This document shows positions 25,301 to 38,015 of a stretch of DNA of 64,000 nt, one piece after another. Location: NCBI RefSeq assembly GCF_035222485.1, contig NW_026946671.1:1550001-1614000 (forward strand), read 5' to 3'. The DNA is from Podospora pseudoanserina. Its lineage: Eukaryota; Ascomycota; Sordariomycetes; Sordariales; Podosporaceae. The number at the start of each line of letters is the position of its first letter. Position 1 is the first letter of the stretch. The position numbers and the translations under genes are program-made. The notes beneath the pieces are model-generated. The model made no database searches, had not been told where the DNA came from, and was given only the letters and a program-made list of their open reading frames with translations.

Positions 25301-28300
25301 GGCACACGGCAACACCAATCCGGCCCATACGAATACGCGGTACTTGGTTGTTGCTCTTCGATGAGTGAGTCGAAGTGTGCTGGTCGATCGAAAACATGGT
25401 GTGAGATGTTGTGTCTATGCTGTAATCATTATTTCGTTTCCGTGATCCGTGAGGGGGAAAAGAAGGACCTTCGTCAAACCGTCGTAGACAGGTCGAAAAA
25501 TCAAGAAAAGCCATGTGTCAATGTCCAAGACCGTGCTGCAGGTGAGGAAAGTGATATTGTCACCACCATCACGTGCAGGACTGCAGCTGCGTCTGGAATC
25601 GCACGGTTTCCTCATCGGCTGGACCTTCCCTCCCGCACCTTCCCATGAACAAGTTTCAAGTTTGGCACCCAGTGAGACTAAATAAGGTCGCAAAACCACA
25701 CTACTACAAGCAGCCGCCAGAAAGGGTGTTGTGATGGTGTACAATGAACTCAACCCAGCTGCATGGAAGCGTCCGAGACGGATTCTGGTGAACGGCCCCC
25801 CAAACTTGGGGCTCTGGCCTTCCCGCCTCGTTGGGATGAAGCTGTCTCCTGCGAGCGCCGGCTGTACCATTCTGACGGGATTTACAGTCACCACCCTACA
25901 GCCAGTGGGAAATCAGCTAGCTTGTTTTAGCAGTATCCTTCCGACCAAGGTAGATTACACTAGACCAACATCAGTATCAATCACCACCTCGCAAAACATG
26001 TCGATGTCAAACTGCAGCCCATCAGCGCGAGCTCCAGGAAACATCGCACACTCTGACGAGAAAAGGCTGGTCGGTTTGCCGTATGGAGTTAGCCGAGCTG
26101 CACCCGTGCCCCAAGAGCGCGCCGCAGATATCATGATGTATGTACAACAAACAGTGGGAGTGTAGGTACTTTTGCTGCTTTCCCCTCTGTCGGGCACGCT
26201 CATTCATCCAGTTCATGATGCCTGAGCTCACCATGCCATCCATGCCATCCATGCTGGCCGACCACCGGAGATTCCTCTTCCTGTCCAATTGCGTGCAGCA
26301 TGATTTGTTGGCGACGCTCCGCACACCGTCACCACATTGGGTACAAAGGTGTGTGGGCAGGGTGGCAGGTCTCCATCCATGATGCCGGGAGGCCCAGCGC
26401 ACGTCATGTGGTCCCACGGGTGCCGCGGTAAAAAAAAGACGTGAAAGTTCTTTTTTCCAGTATCGCTCTCACCCAGAGGAGTCTCACCGCAACACCGGCA
26501 AACGCACCGCATGCAAATTGGGGGCAATAAGAGCCGCCTTTTGCCTTGCAATTGCCGCCGCCTTCGCGGCCGTGATCCTATCACCAGTGAGTTGGGCTTC
26601 CTGCAACCACAGGGGGGGAAAGGAGCGGAGCAATAAATTGCTAAGTACCATGGCGCAATGCTGTCGACGCTGGCCATCCCGGCAGCCGGGTTCTGGAGTC
26701 GCGAATACTCGCGTGCCTGCCGCGAGAAATTTAGCGCAAATGCTTCCCAGTTCGGGCAATAATTTTCACCCCTCCAGGGAGTCGGGACGAGGACCCCACA
26801 AAGGACCCGGGCCCCAGCATGCAATCCCGCCCTCCCCCCTGTTTCGCCGGCTCTGCTTGAATATCGTCAGCTGCACTGTATCGACATAAAGCGGTGATGC
26901 AAGCATGCGCGTGTGATGATCCTGGAGAGTGTCATCGGCTCTTCGAAAAACCACAAAAAGAAACGTCGAGTACACTACCCAAAAGTGCATGTAGCTGGAA
27001 AGGATCAGCCGCCCCTGACAGAATACCCGTCTCGTCGTGAAAGCTTCCGCAAACGGAACAGCTTTTTGTGGCGGCTGCTGCCATGCTTTGGTGCCAGATT
27101 TGCGAGCCCAGCCTTTTCCTGCGACATAGAAGGTCAAGCGTTCTTTGCTAGTCAGGAACGTCTGTGTATTCCCGCTTCCTAGTAGGTCGCCTTTATGTGT
27201 CGAACTGGGATGTGGGAGCCGAAGCCGCCTCTCGGCCGAGGGGCATTCCATTTTTCTTTGAAAGCATGGTCCGGCCCGTTCATAGCGGCCATTTGCGGGT
27301 GGTGCTCGCCCGCACCCGCCCCCTTGGTTACTCTATCTCCTGTTCGGAGTATTGCATAGGTATCTGTGGCAACCCTGGCGGTGGCATTTTTTTTTTTGTT
27401 TTTTTTTTGTATTTGCTTTCGTTCGTATTCGAATGCATCCCTCCCACCGCTCTTTCTATTGTGGTGTCATGTCGATTGCCATCCCGCTTACTCCCACGCA
27501 ACGTCCAACTCAGTAAGATCACAATGTGAGCCCTTCGGCCCGTGTTGCAGATGAGGAGCCACAATGAACTGGACGGAGATCGAACGAGAATAAAAAACTG
27601 GCGCATGACAAATTAATCTTGTCTGCTTTCTTCAACGTTCCCACAGGCCCGAAACGTTCTTAAGCTGTTCGATATCAGAGTTGACCTGGCCAGCACGTGG
27701 CGAGCCTGATAACCTACATTTATGTAAAAAACGAATGTTTCTTACTAACGGCCTGGAGTGACCAATTTGTTCAGTCATACTTTGATCTCAATTCAATAAT
27801 TTGACGGGAAGAGCCGGGTGTCCTTTCAGCCAACCATCGAGCAAAGGTCAGTCCAAAATTCCATTGCATGGTGATTCTGTCAAGCCGCCCCAGATGGCAG
27901 TCGAGGTTCCAGCCAGTTGCCACGACTACCCTCATCGTCGGAGCCGCTTCTTTGTGATGTTCTGCTGAACTGAGGCTGGCAATCTGATGCAGCCGGTGGC
28001 TTGGACTCCTCGGCATCAGGCATTGGCACCGTGCCCCTCCAAGACATCACACGCGGTTTTAGTGTGATCCAAACCACCGGGTCGGTTGAGATCTGTCAAC
28101 TTTGCCCTTGACAGATCATCTCACTAACTGCTTTTAGCGACAACCTCATGTAGACTTTGGGCCGACCATAAGCTGGCCTTTATCGTACTTGAGTATCAGT
28201 TGATTTCTTCCTTTACTTCTTGTTACTTTGCTTCTCTCGCCCGCTCTTTTGCTTCCAGCTAACCACTGGCCGCCCATCCAAGACACCTGGCAACAAAAGC

Positions 28301-31300
28301 ATCAGGTTCTGTCGCATTCAGCTTGTCTCTGTCTGGACGTGACTAAAAACCTGTGTTCTAGACCGCCTCTAGAAGCCCCTATCAGCTCTCAAACTCCCTC
28401 GCACAACCTTTGGCCCGTGATCAGGAAGCAGCTGTGTGACTTGTCAGTTATCCGAGTCAAGTTCTGCTCTTCCCTCTGAGCCAATATTTAGCCCAGATCG
28501 GCGCTACTGGGCAGCACAAGCATACAGCAGTGATCGCAATCGCCATTGCCGGATTCCCTGAAACTGGCGACGGTGGAGGATGGGGTTGGTGGAGAAGAGC
28601 CATGTTTGGCCAAGCTCACCAGCTGAAAGCAAGGAGTCGTTGGCTAGTAACAAGCTATCAACAGGTGATGCTCACACCTTGCTTCACAACCAAGTCCTGT
28701 CGTTACGAGGTCAGACAAACCTGCCAGACACACCGCTGTGGCTTGTAGGCAGTCACATTCATGTTTCTGTCCCCAGACGGGGTGTCTTCTGGATGTCAGC
28801 GATGCCTTCTACGATTTTCCCGGCGTGGCCGGTCAAATCCCCGATTAGTGCGCAAGCTATTTACGTTCGCGACGGCATCACACCAGGCACCCCAGCTGCC
28901 CCGGATTTTCGCTGCTCTGAAAATCAAGCTTAGCACGCTAATTTAGTTTCGCCACAACACCGCAAGTGCGAAACCTTAATTCAACTCACTCCCGCCCGCT
29001 GGTGTCCACGGAGCCACGGTTTGTTTGTCCCGCTACTCGATCAAGAAACATGGACGGCTTGAAACGCATATCGCAGGGCACTTCGGAACTTTGGCCGCGA
29101 GATGGGATGCTGTCTGTGGTTCTGATTTGGCAGAGAGGAGGACATCTGCTTACACTATGTCTCGGGAGAACTTGGTGCCAGGTTACACACCACACCGATC
29201 AGTGCTACTGCGTAGGTTCTCTCGGTTCTTGGCTCTTCTTTTCTTCCGCGTTTTCTTCTCGCAGATTTCCCATGCTGGCCACGCGGTCGGAGATGGCCAC
29301 CGCGGCGTAACCTCCCAGACGCTTCGCCTGTAAATATAGTATTCATGCCATGCACACTGGCGGCGGCCGCTGAAACTGGGGCCTGGCAAAATAGACGAAG
29401 CACGTGGCATTCCCGAGGTCCGCCGTGTGCTTACTATGTGTGTGACGTGTTCTTGCGCCGCACAATATTACGTTGAACCGATGATGCTTTGAAATCCCAA
29501 AAGCTGCTTGTGAATATCGATCGGCGGGAAGCTCTTCTCAGAGATCAACTCATCACCTTTCGATCCATCGGGCTAGTGCGGAATTTGAATAAGTTGCGAA
29601 GATCCTCGCTTAATGGCTTTCCCGACTGATCTTTTTCCAGCCACCTCTTTGGAACCACACAGTGTTCCGCACATGGCAGCTACTGGACCCCGGAATGCAA
29701 TGCACCAGCCCGGGGTTACTCTGCAAAGCCGTGTTTCTTGGGGTGAGCCGCGCTCCTACCCTATTCCAGATAGTGTAGTCACCTTCCCTAGCATGTAGCA
29801 ATTCCTTCACTTCGGAACCTGGGTTTCGAGAAGATCATGGTTTTTTTCGGGCAAGACAACATAATGAAGCATGGAAACGAGATGGTGGGTAGAAAGAGAG
29901 CAAAGGTCAATGCTGAACTCTTGATCGATGCAAAATGCAGCATGCACAGATACCTGCACATACTCGGCATATTCATTCACGCAGAACCAGCCAGTCACAT
30001 TACCCGTCTCTTTGCCACACCTTGCACACCACACAACCTGAACCACTCTGCCGCCACTTCCCTCTGGACTTTTTATCCCCCAGTAGCAGGAGCAAAGAGG
30101 GAAAAAAAAATAACGGCCCATCGGCAGGGTTTGCGAGCTGGTTGCCCCCAATTCTTTTTGGCAGTTGCCCTTCTTGTTCGACCCACCATTTCGTCCCAAG
30201 CGCGTCAAAAAAGCACAGACACGCTGCAACCTCTCCGAACCACACAAACACTGACCACAACTTAACATCTGCATACATTTACCACCTCCTCACTGTCCGC
30301 TGAACCGCTCGGAGGAGGGCTTCTTACGTGCCGACAGCTTGCAACAATACCTCCAACCACGCTCAGCATCTCGGGCCACACATTGGACTTGACGGTCCCT
30401 CACCAGCAAGAGGTTCGAGCCACGAGTCATTAACCTACAGCTGGGCATTGAGGGGGGGAGCTCAGCAGGAGGGCACATCCTGGCAGGCAAATCCACCTGA
30501 GGTGGGCTCGCACCAGACCAGGAAGCCGGGGTTGCATGGGCGATTGGCTGGCTGCCCGCTTTTTTAGCTGAATTATCCTGCGGCTTCGATAAGAGAAAGC
30601 GCAAACCCTGGGGGCAACCTGGACAGTCGCTGGATCATCAAAGGCCGAGGGTCCCCGAAGGCGAAAACGATTACCTATTGCCCGCCTTATTTCACCGGAA
30701 ATCGTAGAAACAGCCGGTCGCCGTGTGTTGTCGACGGGTAATGAGAAACGGGAGGCGGCCAGAAGCCGGGAACTGACAACAACAAAAAAACAACAAACCC
30801 CGGCCCGTACTGCCTTTTGACCGCACACTCCGCAGTAACCTACCTGGGTATCATCAGTCAGTCCCCTGTCCCGATCACTTGTGGGCTGGTGGGGATTCCT
30901 CGTTGCTCCAGGTCGGCTGGTGTCCCATTCTGCTGCTGCCCAGCGTTCAGCAACCGCAAGCACCCATTCGCAAGGACCCCAGCATCTACACTACATACAT
31001 ACCAAGCATCGGCTCAATTCACGCAGTGCCTGCCTGTTGTCTGAGGTGGCCTTCCAAAGCAAGCCACTCCATACGTGATAACTCGCCTAGACCACGCGTC
31101 AAAAAAGACAAAAGACAGCAAGCAGGACACGCCTCTGAGGACATCTCAACAGGCCTTCAAGGTCAACTAACATATTGTATTTACACCTTCACCGACTTCC
31201 AGTATTTACCAGCCATTTTGTGCAGGACGTGCCTGCCCAGGCTCAGCACATCCTCCTCCACACGGGCTCCACTCATCTTGTCAACGATTCGAGAACGTCA

Positions 31301-32250
31301 ACCCCTCCCTCTCATTCACTTTCGTCCACGCGCGCCATCACAGTGGGTAGCCTGAACTGGGGTGACCACCCCTTCATCTGTTGCAACTGGAGAATTATAC
31401 CGGCCCTGCTAGGTTTGGACCATACAGCTTACCGGTACCCCATCTATCTCATTTCCCACTCACCACACCTGTATAAAATTCGCGTCCTCCCGCACTAAGC
31501 TCGATTTTCCCTCGCGCATTTCTCAGGAGGGCGGCTCCCGACTTCAGTCTGCACGTCAATCAGCATCTGGAACGTGCCTCTCTTTTCGCAGAGGCGACAG
31601 GCTTCATCACCACACAGCATCCTCCATCATCACAAGCTGTTTACGTACATCAGCGACGACAAGCCGCCGTCGTCGATCAACAGAGTCAGTCTTCAGCAAA
31701 ACACAAACCTTAAAACAGACCCATCAAGCTATCCCGTACTCTGGAGAGGGAGAGCCACTTTTCTAGCCCTTTTAGCGCCTTCGCCCTGAAAAGAGAATCG
31801 CGCAGTGGTAGAGGGTGAGAGGCACTGGGCGCATTTTAGCCAAACTTTTTTTCCGCCAAGGGTGGATCTCTTGAAAGTCAGAACCATCCTTGTCTGGTGA
31901 CTGGATTGATCTGCTTGGTGGACGCCTATCAACAAGCCCCCATCGAGTCAAGTACAAGGACCCTGGTTCTGCGGAGTCCCCTCAGAGCTACCAAGAGGAA
32001 GACCGTCTGGGCCCAACAAAGCTAAATAAGAGCGCCAGCATCGCCGGTCCTCGAGCTATCAGGTGCCGGGTCATCGACGATTCATCAAGGCTACAGCCCT
32101 CTACCCCTTGTCTGTCTGAACGCCTTAATACATTGTTCCCGCCGCCGCCCGCTACTTGGGACGAAAGCAGCCATCTTTCAATCCGCCAGACCTCCCGCTT
32201 TACGCCTCCACCAGCAGCTCGCTTCACGCCGATTCCACCCAGACGGGAGT
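19316..32250. other. 12.9-kb gene-free interval upstream of CON7
   Basis: No coding exon was recognised over nearly 13 kb, although gene density elsewhere is about one gene per 3-4 kb. The longest open frames (for example 25031-25648 and 22570-23058) have no domain, are matched by equal frames on the other strand and show no coding character. The first kilobase is DBP2 3' flank. The last 1-2 kb before 32251 (pyrimidine-rich, with GTCAACTAACAT followed by a pyrimidine-rich stretch and TTCCAG near 31160-31202) could be the CON7 leader, including an untranslated intron. Poly-T tracts lie at 27389-27409. No RIP-like AT-rich transposon relic, tRNA or rRNA was seen. Confidence 0.55.
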
Positions 32251-33995
32251 ATGCTTAGGGAGCTTCCACCACAGCAGGCTACATCGCTCCCCCGCCCTGG
32301 CCAGGAACAGCTGCCAGGCAAACAGCATATGGAACGCACTGCCGACTATTCAGGTTTGCCATCGCCTTATCCTAGTACCGTCGGCGACGCCCAATCTGAG
32401 GCCTCTTCTGTAGATCCTGCTACGGTTGCATCAACAACATATTCTCAGCAGCCAGAAGTGAGGTCAGCAACCGCGTACCCGGCAGCAGGCACACCAACTT
32501 CTTCAGAGTACAGCGTGTATCCTCCTCACTCAGCCCGGTCTGCCAACGGCACTTTTCCGGACACCCATCTCCAGCGTTCCTACCACCCGGCCAGCAACCA
32601 CCAAGGCAGCAGTGGAGGTATGGCGCAAACACCAACCAGTCCGTTGCCTTCACAAGATGGGCGTAGCCATCACAACCTGCAGCAAGCCAGATCTGACAGC
32701 GGAGTACCTATAGATCCATCAATCGCCGCAGCAAGCCCGACGACGTATTCTCATCCGCAATATTCGCCCTACGCCGCTCCCCATCAAGACATGTCCCACC
32801 AATACGCCCACTCGGGTGTTTACCAGACAAGTCGACCAGATTGGGCCACCTATCAGTCCCCTGGCGGGGTTATGGCCGGAGGCCACCACGCTGTCTTCGC
32901 CCCATCAGCATCGGCAGCTGCTCAACCACGACCTAATCAGGTGAGTTTGGTGTGTCTTCCTTTCCAGAACAGCACTTCGCGCTCGAAGAGATGCGGCGGG
33001 TATGGGACCATGGTGTGTTTTTTTTTTGGGGGAGGACGCTCCGGCATCGGACTCTGCTGGTGATCTTGTTGTCTGTGGAATCGGCGTGGCTCCACTTGTA
33101 AGCAGGCAATCAGGGGTTTGGAGGGGGGTCGAGAACAGCGATCGGAATGGCACAGAGGTTGAAAGATTGGGAAGCGACAGTTTGCTAACGGCTATGGCTC
33201 AGGTGTACTCATTCGTGCCAATTCCGGGTGCGCAACAACATAAACGCCCTCGGAGAAGATATGAAGAAATCGAGCGCATGTATAAGTGCGGGTGGAATGG
33301 GTGCGAAAAGGCCTATGGGACACTCAACCATCTCAATGCGCATGTCACCATGCAGGGTCATGGAAACAAGAGGACTCCTGAAGGTATGTGTGTCTTTTCA
33401 TTGTGTTGCTCAATTTAGTGCCGCACCAGCGCGCGCTTGTTTTGGTTTCCCGAGTTTTGGTTCCCTTTGGCGTTGCGTCCTCGCGGGCTAGCGCTGGGTC
33501 GAACCGGTCTGTTGGTATTCAACAACAACGCCACGTCCCCACTGATAACTAACTTGTGCGCCTCGTAGAATTCAAGGAAATACGTAAAGAGTGGAAGGCG
33601 CGCAAGAAGGAGGAGGAAGCTCAAAGGAAGGCGGAAGAAGAGCGCCAACGCCAGGCTGCCGCCTCCGCCGCTGCTGCGCAAGGCACGGCGGATTCCTCCG
33701 TCGCCGACGGTGCCCAACCAGCCACCACATATTCAGGTTCAAGGGCCGTTCAGCTCCCGCCGATTGGCTACGGTCCTGCTCAGTACCCTGCCCCTCCTTC
33801 GGCGGGCATGCAGCAGCCCCTTTCCGAGTACCAGAGCGCTGCTCACGTCTACCCCAGCTACTCGCCCCCTACGTACGGTCAAACATCTCAGCCAATGTAT
33901 AATCAGCGTATGTAACCCTGATCGGGCATGCTGTCGGCAATGTTGCATTCTAACACTACTTTGCTGAAGACAACGGCGGCCAAAACAACCACTAG
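32251..33995 (+). CDS. CON7: C2H2 zinc-finger transcription factor, Con7 homologue
   Basis: Regulator of conidiation and, in plant pathogens, infection-structure formation; known from Magnaporthe as Con7p. Preferred model: exons 32251-32940, 33203-33383, 33569-33907 and 33970-33995, 411 residues. The first 230 residues are low-complexity (S, P, Y, Q, H). One zinc finger spans residues 259-283 (C259, C264, H277, H283). It lies in RRRYEEIERMYKCGWNG and LNHLNAHVTMQGHG, then RTPEEFKEIRKEWKARKKEEE, a basic helical segment conserved in Con7 proteins. The tail is P/Y/Q-rich. The start at 32251 has A at -3; an in-frame ATG at 32329 is an alternative. At the 3' end, not splicing the last intron gives a stop at 33913-33915 and 405 residues; donor GTATGT, branch TCTAAC and acceptor GAAG favour splicing. 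Confidence 0.93.
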
Positions 33996-36900
33996 AAGGA
34001 GGAGGCTTTGCGATGGAGTGGAGCAGGTTATGGCGATGGCACAATGCCACCATGGAGCTGAATGCTCGAGATACTCATGGCGTCATGCCTACACTTCGTG
34101 CCGTAGAGCCGGTCGAAAGGAAGCGCCGATATGGCTTTACTATGATTTTTGTGGAGCGTTCACACAAGCTGCCGATAATTTTCGAGGTCGGCTGACGAGG
34201 ATAGGGGGGCTAGGTTGGTATCGACAGGTTTGGTCGGAGCGGAGCATTTACAAAGTCATGGCTGTCTCGGAGCATTGGGTTGAAGGTGTTTGTTGTGGTT
34301 CTTGTGTTGTTGTTTTTGGCAACCTTCCCGCGCTAATGTTATCTTACCAAAACTGTATACTTTCTGGGAGGGTTGCGAGACCTCTTTTTCATTTTTCGGT
34401 TGTGGAGGAAATACCCCGGGGATGGAGAATGCTTGGTTGGCGGATGTGTGGAGTTGTCTGTGTCATGATTGAATTCTCGCTTATTGTTTATGTCTACATG
34501 TCTATTCTTCTCTTTCCTGCACATCAAATCAAATTGAGAGCGGGGGTGTTTTGCGAGTTTGTTTTGCAAGGCTTTGAAAGAAAGATTATAGAGATCAGGA
34601 AATAGGGAAAAGGAGGTATGGGAGGTATGGGAGGTGCGTGTTGGCTGTCGGTGAAAACGAGAGAAGGATGGGTGATGGCTTTGTGCGTTGTTGAGTGAGG
34701 GGCATGGCACAATGCTCGGAACAGACGCAAGCAAAGGGTGGAGAGCAAAGAAAAGGCGTGCATAATTTGATCATGCTGGGAGGTGCCTTTGTCACTGACT
34801 ACTGGCCTTGCCGCCGACGATCGGCCCTGGCAACTGGAAAGCCGTTCCCTGGATTGCTCGTGGTGCAGCTTCGCCAGCAGGCAATGGAAAAGGTGCGGTT
34901 GCATATGATACGGCGACCGTCCACCTACCCAAGCATTTGTTACGTTATATAAGCACGCCGTGGGATGGGCTCTGATTTGGCATGGGAAAAAACCAGACCA
35001 GGCTCATGTCCACATACATACGAGGCGAGGAAGAGGAACATCCAACCGCCGCCCCCCTCTCAAGAAGCAGAGCGGAACTTATCTAGAAACTTGAGGATCA
35101 AAATTGTAAAACTCCAACAAACAACAGCCAAGCGCTCTACCTTCCCGTTCTCTGATCTTTGTTCCTGTGTTGTGTAACCCTTTTGGCAAGAACTTTCCAT
35201 GTGCAATGCTGCTGCAGCTACCGCCCGAACCTTTTTAGTTTATTCTTCTAGAAGACGAACACGCTCCCACTGTTGAGAAGGTGCCACAAATGGCGGGATG
35301 CAGTTGTAGGACGAGAACTCCTCGAGGCGGCAGGTGGCCGAGAGCAAAAGGGCAGGTATACAGAAGTACCGGTACTTGCGAGGTACAAGATCTTCCTTAC
35401 CTGCCCTGTCTTTGTATCTGTGGACGAACTTTGACGCCATGGCCGGGGTGACCCCTAGCGATTAAGTTGTGTTGTAACGTTGGGATGTTTAGTCTCGGTG
35501 GCGGACTGCCCGGCCATGCATCGTCAACGGTTTTTGTTGAGTTGTGGTTTTTTTCTTCCTCAGGGGTAATAACGTTAGGTGTGCTGCCGACGTTTTAAAT
35601 TATTACGGAGAATACAGGTTAGTTAGCTCAGTGGAAAATGTATATATACATTGTAGTCATTTTGACTGTTCTTCTTCTGGAAGAAGGGGGGGAGTGGTTG
35701 TCAAAACTGAGTGAACTGCGACAGGGGGTTGCTGTTGGGATGACGCAGTTGCTTAGCTAGCGTTGTGTAACCACACTTTTCTTTTCTTCTTTTTCTTCTT
35801 TGGCATTGGGGGGTTTAATCGGGCCGGTTCGGGAGGTTGTTTTTCGGGAGCGGGCCGGGAAGGGGAGGGATGGATGGTGGAATAATTTAACGAAAACTAA
35901 AAGTTTGTTGATCGACGGTTTTCTCTTCGCCAGGTTGGTGTACAGCAGCAAAGCCTGTGGGTTACATGAACGTTGCCGAGGACGAGAAGAAGATGCGAGG
36001 CAGATGACTTGCTTTTTGGGTGACACTTGTCATACTTTGGTTGCTTGAGAAGAGACCGGCTGGGTTGGAGGGGGAGGAGATACCAGAAGAGAAAGAAGGG
36101 GGGACTGGGAGCTATACTCACTTGCTATGCAAAGGTTGAAATAAGCAGCTTCTTGCTCTTCCCGAGTGCCAGCCTGCCGGGAATGATCTGACGAGAAAAG
36201 CGAATGCTACTGTACGCGCAGGAAGCAGCACACATGCTTGCTGCACATATCCCACCCGGCACATGACGACGGGATGGGGTGACAGTGCAAGAAACATGGA
36301 AGCAAGACGGACATGGATTGTCGGAATCTGCCAGCCAAGGACCGGGACCGGGACCGGGAAAAGGACCGACATGTTGGAACCCAATTAACTGGAGCCGAGA
36401 GAGAGCAGCCGGGGCGGGTTGCAGATACGGATAATCACAAAAAGGGGACCCGATGACTCTCGTTTAAATCAACTACATGCTGCAGTCAGTGGGCTCGGTG
36501 TGACGGTTGCTACCTTGCTGTCCCGTAAAATGCTCGAGGGCAGTGCCTACCTAACCTCCATGTGCCCTGCAGCATGCCAAGTGTTGTGGCCCGTTGGGAA
36601 AGCAGTGGGTGATACTGTATGGATGGATGATGATGTGCATTGTGCAGTTACGTACGACCTGACACTGATACAACGGGACAGATAACCAGACCACAGGGCT
36701 CGTTGATAGATAACTGTGCTGGGGATACAGGACAAGGAGTTTTCTCAACCGCACAGCAGGTGGGAAAATACGAGCAGTTGGGCAACGTTTGACCTGGGTC
36801 TTCTCGTCTCTCTCTTACTCTGTTGATAGGGAGTAGGTAATGTAATGTACTGTACCTACCTTAACCTACCACCACCAAGACTTGGTTGCATATGCACTCC

Positions 36901-37717
36901 ATCGGTTCAGTCTCTTTACCTTAGCATTCCTTTGCTCCATTCTGGTGCCATCCATGCCCCAGGCCTGCCACGTTTTGTGATGGTTGCGTCGCACAGGGCT
37001 AAAAAGCCTAGCGAGAAAAAGGAAAAAATACTTGTTTAGCTCCCTTTCCGTTACCATCTGGCCATCCCAGCCCGTTCCGCACACTACCGCAGGGTCCGTC
37101 ATACCGGCGCACTGGAACCGGGACGGGACGACATGTTTTAGAGGGAAGCTGAGGTGAAGAGCCCGTCACCCAAGTTTGGCACTAAAAGGCCGCGGCTCCG
37201 TACGGGCTGCACTGTGCGCGCTTGTTTACTTAGCCTCGTCCGCCCCCCTCCCCCCCAAGCCCGGGCGAGCGGGCCTGTCCCTGGTTGACTTTTTGACGAT
37301 CGCCCCGTGCGCTCCCCCGGATCAACGGTCAGCGGGTAATCATCCCGTCCCGTGCCGACGCCGCGGCTCCGCCCCATTCCCCCGCACCCACCTCCACTTT
37401 GCAGACGGAGGTGGCTTGCTTTTGCACACGCGATGCCCGGGTCTAGGAATAATAAGAGCAATTACGTGCATGGGTTCTAAAAAGAGGAAGTCAAATGCGC
37501 CAAGTAAAAGACGAGTCTAGCGCAGCCAATTCATGCAGCTTGTCTTCAGTTTGGCCGTTCCACCACCATGTACACAACTCAGCTAGAGTCACTATCTATT
37601 CGCAAAGACAAAAACAACCCCGGAAAACTATTTGCAGCTCTACCTTGAAATTTTGACAGCCTTTCAGTTTGCGGATGACAGCCAGTGATCAGCTTGAAAG
37701 TGCAGCAATCTGCAGCG

Positions 37718-37759
<42 letters not shown>

Positions 37760-38015
37760 AGACTGCCCAGTCATTTTTCGGTTGGCAGATTTCAGGAAAG
37801 GTTGAGGCACCAGCAGCTCACCTTAAAACCTTATATTCACACCATTTCAAGACCCTCCCTCGCTCACCCACAAAATAAAAAGGGAATAACTTTTTTTTTG
37901 CAACGAAGGTATCAGATACTCCCTTCTCTGCAAGGCATTCCCCTGTTTTTGGCTGCCAGGAACGACACACCCTATTTCCAAATCCTCGACTATCAAGTCA
38001 ACACCCTCTGACATC
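33996..38015. other. 4-kb intergenic region, CON7 to AAR2
   Basis: Holds the CON7 3' untranslated region and the AAR2 promoter. The open frame running on from CON7 (33928-34605) shows no domain and I do not call it. Features seen: a tandem GGAGGTAT repeat near 34613, a (GGGACC)n run near 36341-36358, a 12-base direct repeat GCCGCGGCTCCG at 37189 and 37360, and a GT microsatellite at 37720-37758. I see no gene. Confidence 0.55.
37720..37758. repeat. GT dinucleotide microsatellite
   Basis: An uninterrupted (GT)19 run of 39 bases, about 260 bases upstream of the AAR2 start codon. It is likely length-polymorphic. Confidence 0.95.

Noticed and set aside
25031-25648. 205-codon open frame in the CON7 upstream interval
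   Set aside because: No domain, cysteine/serine/arginine-rich random-like composition, and overlapping frames of similar size on the other strand.
26228-26253. Short CCATGCCAT tandem repeat
   Set aside because: Only three imperfect copies; compatible with chance and replication slippage.
33928-34605. 225-codon open frame following CON7
   Set aside because: Lies in the CON7 3' region, overlaps the likely last exon in another frame and has no domain.
35624-35634. TAGCTCAGTGG resembling a tRNA A box
   Set aside because: No B box follows within tRNA length and no cloverleaf can be drawn.
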